NCBI RefSeq assembly: GCF_020966635.1
Contig: NZ_JAJKFQ010000001.1
Coordinates: 744,001-808,000 of the forward strand
DNA: 64,000 nucleotides
Direction of reading: 5' to 3'
DNA from: Stieleria sp. JC731
GTDB lineage: Bacteria > Planctomycetota > Planctomycetia > Pirellulales > Pirellulaceae
Below, piece by piece: positions 60,429 to 64,000 of this stretch. A program made the position numbers and the translations under genes. Numbering within the stretch: position 1 is the first letter of the stretch; every line of letters begins with the position of its first letter. The notes under the pieces are model-generated. The model searched no databases and was not told the DNA's origin. It worked only from the letters and a program-made list of their open reading frames with translations.

Positions 60429-61481
60429 TTATTCAACGATGTTTGGAGCAACTTCGCCGTCGTCAACAACGCACAGCTGCATCCAGATCTTCGCGTCGAT
60501 CGCGAAGTCAAAGTACTGAACCGATCCGTCGCACATGACAGCGTGGACACCGGTGTGAGACGAACCGAAATAGCGATTCCAGTTGGTGCCTTCGTTGGCA
60601 TCGCGATCAGGCGTATAAGTTTGCGAATCGCTCTTTGGCGGGAAGTGCCAGCGAATGGTGTCGGTATCCCATCCGGGATTGTTCCAACGTTCGTTGTCGC
60701 CGCCGTCGAGGCCATGTTCGCTGTAGGGCAATGACTTTTCGGCAAACACGATGCTGTGTGTCAGTCCGTCGCGGATGCCGGCTAGCGTTCGCTTGTCTCC
60801 TTCCTTCGCCCAGATGATCGCTCCGCCTTTCGTTTTCAAAAGACCGCCGTTGCTGCGGCTACGTGTCGAGACAGCGGGGGCTCCAAGAGGAGCTTCGGGA
60901 ATGAAGTTGACAGCCGAGTCCGGTCGTCCGTGAAAGAATCCGCCATTTCCGGCGTAGTCAACGCGACCGAATTTGGCGGTTCCGTATCCGGTCGGAGGTC
61001 GACGGGTCGGGCAATAGAAAACTGGAAGCAACACTTGCGCCACGTCGTCTTCACGAGCGTTGTTGGGGCGGTTGGGCCAGTAGGCTGGATCTTCAGTTGC
61101 CATGTCGTAGACCATGTCTTGCTCGATGAATGGCAAGATACGGAACTGTGCTGACCAACCGGCCGCGTTTGCTGCCCGGCAGCAGGCGTTTGCGTCGCGT
61201 CCGGCGGCGGACGTCGAACCGGGGTCGCCATCCCATGGGCCTGGCGGAAGTTGCTTGTAAATGCTTTCGTAGTTCAGCGTTGCCAAGCCGATTTGTTTCA
61301 GGTTGTTGGTGCATTGCATGCGGCGAGCCGATTCGCGAGCGGCTTGAACCGCTGGAAGCAATAGGCCAACCAAGATGCCGATGATCGCGATCACGACCAA
61401 CAGTTCAACAAGGGTGAAACCAGTCCGAAGTGCGCGGGAGGGAGAGTGTTGGCGGGGTGACTGGAATGACGAAGACGTCAT
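60429..61481 (-). CDS. DUF1559 prepilin-like protein
   Basis: A 350-aa protein of the large planctomycete DUF1559 family. It begins with a class III (type IV pilin-like) signal: [39 protein letters not shown], cut after Gly and with Glu at +5. DUF1559 follows: [31 protein letters not shown] and near the end [31 protein letters not shown] ribosome-binding site precedes ATG 61481. These proteins are exported, pseudopilin-like and present in dozens to hundreds of copies per genome; function unproven. First gene of a three-gene operon. Confidence 0.93.
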   Translation of the reverse strand: MTSSSFQSPRQHSPSRALRTGFTLVELLVVIAIIGILVGLLLPAVQAARESARRMQCTNNLKQIGLATLNYESIYKQLPPGPWDGDPGSTSAAGRDANACCRAANAAGWSAQFRILPFIEQDMVYDMATEDPAYWPNRPNNAREDDVAQVLLPVFYCPTRRPPTGYGTAKFGRVDYAGNGGFFHGRPDSAVNFIPEAPLGAPAVSTRSRSNGGLLKTKGGAIIWAKEGDKRTLAGIRDGLTHSIVFAEKSLPYSEHGLDGGDNERWNNPGWDTDTIRWHFPPKSDSQTYTPDRDANEGTNWNRYFGSSHTGVHAVMCDGSVQYFDFAIDAKIWMQLCVVDDGEVAPNIVE

Positions 61482-62571
61482 TTGTGGTTCCTCAAGTTAC
61501 CAATGTTCAGGAATTCAAAGTTCAGGATTTCAAAGCATCGGTGTTGCCTTTACCGCGGCAACGTTTTGATGCTCCGAAGGTTCACAGTTTGTGTGGGTGA
61601 TTCGCTTTAGCTTTGATGAAGATTGAACAAGCGATGTCACGCTAGTCGATCATTCGAAGCGTCAAACAGGGATCGCTTTATCGCTACAGATTCACGTTTG
61701 TGGGATAACGCCCTGCGCTGGTGTCGCTGGTTGGGGTATCCCGTGGAATCGTTAACGAAGTTGATCATGTGCGAAACGAATGGCGTCAGTTGGTGTTTCA
61801 TTGACATCCAATTCAGATTCGCCATGCCTTTCAAAGTTGGCCGACACGTTATCGTTGCTCAAGAAGAATGAAACCGAGTTCGCAACGAATTAACTTGATA
61901 TTCACTATCCCGATGAAGTGCTCGCTTAAACACACCGTAAGAAAGCGATCAGCACCATAGCGCTGTTAACGCGCGAAGCGAATAAGAATCGTATGTGTGC
62001 GCACGGTGAAGGAGGGGGAAGGGTGTGTTCCAAAGTGGTCGTGCTTTGCAATGCCAAGCCACATTGGTTTGTGAAGAAACCGTCTTGGTGACAAGCCAGT
62101 GTAACTGGCTGCAGTTGACAGTGGTCAACGGATCGCAATGCTTTGCCCTTTGCGTTTATATGACAATGCTTTCGCATTTGCGACTGTGTGTGCAGGATAT
62201 CGTGCGTACACATGGAAAGTGCTGTTCCATGGTCGTGGTTTCACAGCGCGAGCAAATGTTTATGAATACACACGCATCAGTATTGAAAGCGTTTCTTATG
62301 TAGTGCGTACACGCCCAAACGATTGGCTATGTGTTCGTTGCCAATGTGGCTGTGGCACGATGTCATCAACGGCCGTGTTCTTTAAGGTTCGGGCAAGATT
62401 GATGTAAGCGCCTGTGTGCCTTTGATGAAGATGCATGTTCTGGTGTTGAGAGCGAATATGTCGCCGTTAGACTTCCGCGCGATTGTTACAGACGACGCCA
62501 CTGATGTTACCCGGCTGTGTCTGTTCAACATGTTGGTTCGAACGCAAACAGAACAAAACGGAACGACACCG
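61482..62571. other. Long intergenic region (about 1.1 kb)
   Basis: No family-like frame is visible on either strand; frames of 60-95 codons exist but have no recognisable motif and conflict with each other. The base composition is less GC-rich than the coding flanks, with GT-rich patches (for example TGTGTGTGC near 62190). It must contain the promoters of the DUF1559 operon (leftward) and of the large secreted protein (rightward). A long leader for the latter is possible: its frame stays open up to at least ATG 62425. Confidence 0.5.
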
Positions 62572-64000
62572 GTGAAGAAAACCAATTCAAGAAGATCAGC
62601 TCTTCTAAAGAACGTTCAACGTATCGGCAAAAGAAAGCGCCGAAGCCAAACGAAAAAACTTAACATTCAATCGCTCGAAGCTCGTCAACTGCTAGCCGCA
62701 AACGTACTCGATGACGCGTTGACCTTGTCCGCGGATAGCTCGATCAACGTTTTGACGAACGACACTTCTGGAAGCGAAGTCCAAACTGTTTCTGCATTCC
62801 AAGCGGACTTTGATCGTGTTGCTTATGATCCGGGTGTTAACGCAACGGATTGGTTCATTCCGGATCGTCCGGGCCAGCCTGGGGTTCCGCAGCGTTCTTT
62901 GATCGCTGGCGCCGTTTTCGGTGGTGCGGGAAACCGCGGTGACTTGGATTTGTATGTCGATGCGGACGACCAAGCCAACGCAAACGACCTCGACACGCGT
63001 CTCGATTCCTCGTTCGGTATGGCTTTGCCCATGCTGCGAGACAACACGGCCGTCGATGCGACGGGAGCGAACCTTGGTGTCGTCCAATACGCCAGTGAAG
63101 GTGGTGGGGATTCATGGATCGCGATGGGAGCGGCACCGGAAAACAACGGTGAGATCTCTGTTCCCGTTTCCAACGCCTATTTCCCTTACGATGCCGGTTG
63201 GGTTGGCGGAACTTATGACAGCGGCGGCGGTCTTGTCGCGCAACCGAGCGCGACGGCCACTGCCCCGACCGTCGTCAGCGTCGCAGGAAACGGACGTTTT
63301 GAAGCAACCGTTCCCGGTGTTACCGATAGCTACAACGAAGGGTTCTTGTTCTCTGTCGGTGCGGACAACGAAGACAACTACACCCGCACACGTCCAATTG
63401 ATGGTGGGAAATGGTCGATCGCACATCGCGACAATGCGGCCGAAATCAATGGTGGCGAAGAAGACGACATCAACCTGTTGTATATCCCACGCAGTGCCCA
63501 AGGTCTGATCGGTGGTGTGGTCAACGGAGGCTTTGACGGTGTCAGCCCCATGCGTCAATCGTTTGGCGACTTTTCGATCCAACGCGAAACCGATGGCTTT
63601 TGGCGCGTCAGCGTTCCCGGTCATGATGTGACATCAGGCGTCATCATTGCCGAAGCCTACGATCTGACCAATGAAGTTCCAGTCAATGCATATTTCAGCT
63701 ACGACGACGCGGGCGACGGATCGGGTGACATCCTGATTCGCCAGTTTGCGTGGAACAGCAACGCGGAAACGCCACTGAATACGGATTTCGTATTCTTCTT
63801 TATCCCGTTTGAAAACACGCTTAGCCCAACAAACACGCTGACAGTCACATCTGTCGGTACCGATGCGGGCAGTCTCAGTAACAACCTTTCGTCCAAGGGC
63901 CTGCCTCTGGCAATCAACGCCGACGGGACGATCGATTATCAAACCGGTGCGTCCATTCGAGCTCTCGGAGCTGGTCAGACCGATTCGGATACCTTCGTCT
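62572..64000 (+). CDS. Large secreted protein with LEARQLLAA sorting motif, 3' end beyond window
   Basis: The frame opens at GTG 62572 (GGAA at fair spacing) and has no stop up to the window edge (476 codons). The N-terminus is strongly basic (KKTNSRRS, GKRKRRSQTKK) and followed by NIQSLEARQLLAAN at about 31-44, the planctomycete export/sorting motif that three other proteins in this window have. Residues after 45 are acidic and beta-rich with Asp/Asn/Gly-rich turns (GGAGNRGDLDLYVDADDQAN, GEEDDINLLYIPRSAQG), and SSINVLTNDTSGS resembles cadherin-like VLxND linker motifs. No catalytic domain visible so far. In-frame ATGs at 62530, 62458 and 62425 are alternative starts. Function likely surface or matrix related. 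Confidence 0.8.
   Translation, partial: MKKTNSRRSALLKNVQRIGKRKRRSQTKKLNIQSLEARQLLAANVLDDALTLSADSSINVLTNDTSGSEVQTVSAFQADFDRVAYDPGVNATDWFIPDRPGQPGVPQRSLIAGAVFGGAGNRGDLDLYVDADDQANANDLDTRLDSSFGMALPMLRDNTAVDATGANLGVVQYASEGGGDSWIAMGAAPENNGEISVPVSNAYFPYDAGWVGGTYDSGGGLVAQPSATATAPTVVSVAGNGRFEATVPGVTDSYNEGFLFSVGADNEDNYTRTRPIDGGKWSIAHRDNAAEINGGEEDDINLLYIPRSAQGLIGGVVNGGFDGVSPMRQSFGDFSIQRETDGFWRVSVPGHDVTSGVIIAEAYDLTNEVPVNAYFSYDDAGDGSGDILIRQFAWNSNAETPLNTDFVFFFIPFENTLSPTNTLTVTSVGTDAGSLSNNLSSKGLPLAINADGTIDYQTGASIRALGAGQTDSDTFV

Noticed and set aside
61926-62213. Minus-strand frame of 95 codons before the last gene
   Set aside because: No signature, overlaps frames on the other strand, composition unlike neighbours.
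1-64000. tRNA, rRNA or tmRNA genes
   Set aside because: Intergenic regions were scanned for T-loop-like GTTCGA motifs with matching acceptor stems; none gave a cloverleaf. A tool-based search would be decisive.

Overview
The window looks like a chromosomal segment of a marine planctomycete of the Rhodopirellula/Pirellulaceae type. Evidence: a DUF1559 prepilin-like protein, two arylsulfatases, four secreted proteins that begin with a basic stretch followed by an LE-x-R-x-LLAA-type sorting motif, type I dockerin repeats, two ECF sigma factor/Ser-Thr kinase pairs, a PEP-CTERM protein, a YHYH protein, Gfo/Idh/MocA oxidoreductases and REP-associated tyrosine transposases. The assignment rests on these families and not on a marker gene; no rRNA or tRNA was found.

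Layout. 1-12.5 kb: the open 5' part of a glycine-rich secreted protein, a secreted coiled-coil protein, prephenate dehydrogenase, a HAD phosphatase, an MFS exporter convergent with an ammonium transporter, a candidate structured RNA, a 661-aa uncharacterised protein and a two-domain sulfatase. 12.9-17.8 kb is a genomic-plasticity zone: a LuxR-type regulator with palindromes upstream, a C/G-rich inverted-repeat unit, two full and one truncated RAYT elements with inverted ends, an IS4-like transposase remnant, a PEP-CTERM protein, a gene whose end is supplied by a transposon terminus, and a decayed second copy of the LuxR tail. 18-26 kb: ECF sigma, Ser/Thr kinase, a cohesin-like secreted protein and a large dockerin/PPC-like protein, all co-directional and tightly packed. 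26-26.7 kb: type I restriction-modification relics and a 50-bp tandem repeat. 26.7-30 kb: sulfatase, cytidylate kinase, YHYH protein. 30-36.3 kb: a dockerin-bearing animal-type haem peroxidase divergent from a second ECF sigma/kinase pair. 36.6-45.9 kb: two tandem-USP proteins, two overlapping oxidoreductases, a DUF1569 protein, a triple-domain esterase, a 169-bp tandem hairpin array and a DUF6702 protein. 45.8-59.3 kb: M1-type metallopeptidase, RNase PH, a hairpin repeat cluster, Sua5, an AsmA-like protein, a zinc alcohol dehydrogenase, a DUF3592 protein and an MBOAT/SGNH O-acylation pair. 59.3-64 kb: a three-gene operon (DUF1559 protein, 51-aa lipoprotein, trypsin-fold lipoprotein lacking the catalytic Ser) ending in an intrinsic terminator, then the start of a large secreted protein.

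How parts may work together. The most system-like feature is the repeated association of an ECF sigma factor overlapping a membrane-spanning kinase with secreted proteins that carry dockerin repeats (17.98-26.03 kb and 30.27-36.30 kb). In the first locus the fourth partner is preceded by a cohesin-like protein. I infer surface-sensing modules that control extracellular proteins which may dock to one another; this is inference from gene order and domains. The sulfatases, Gfo/Idh oxidoreductases and esterase fit degradation of sulfated polysaccharides.
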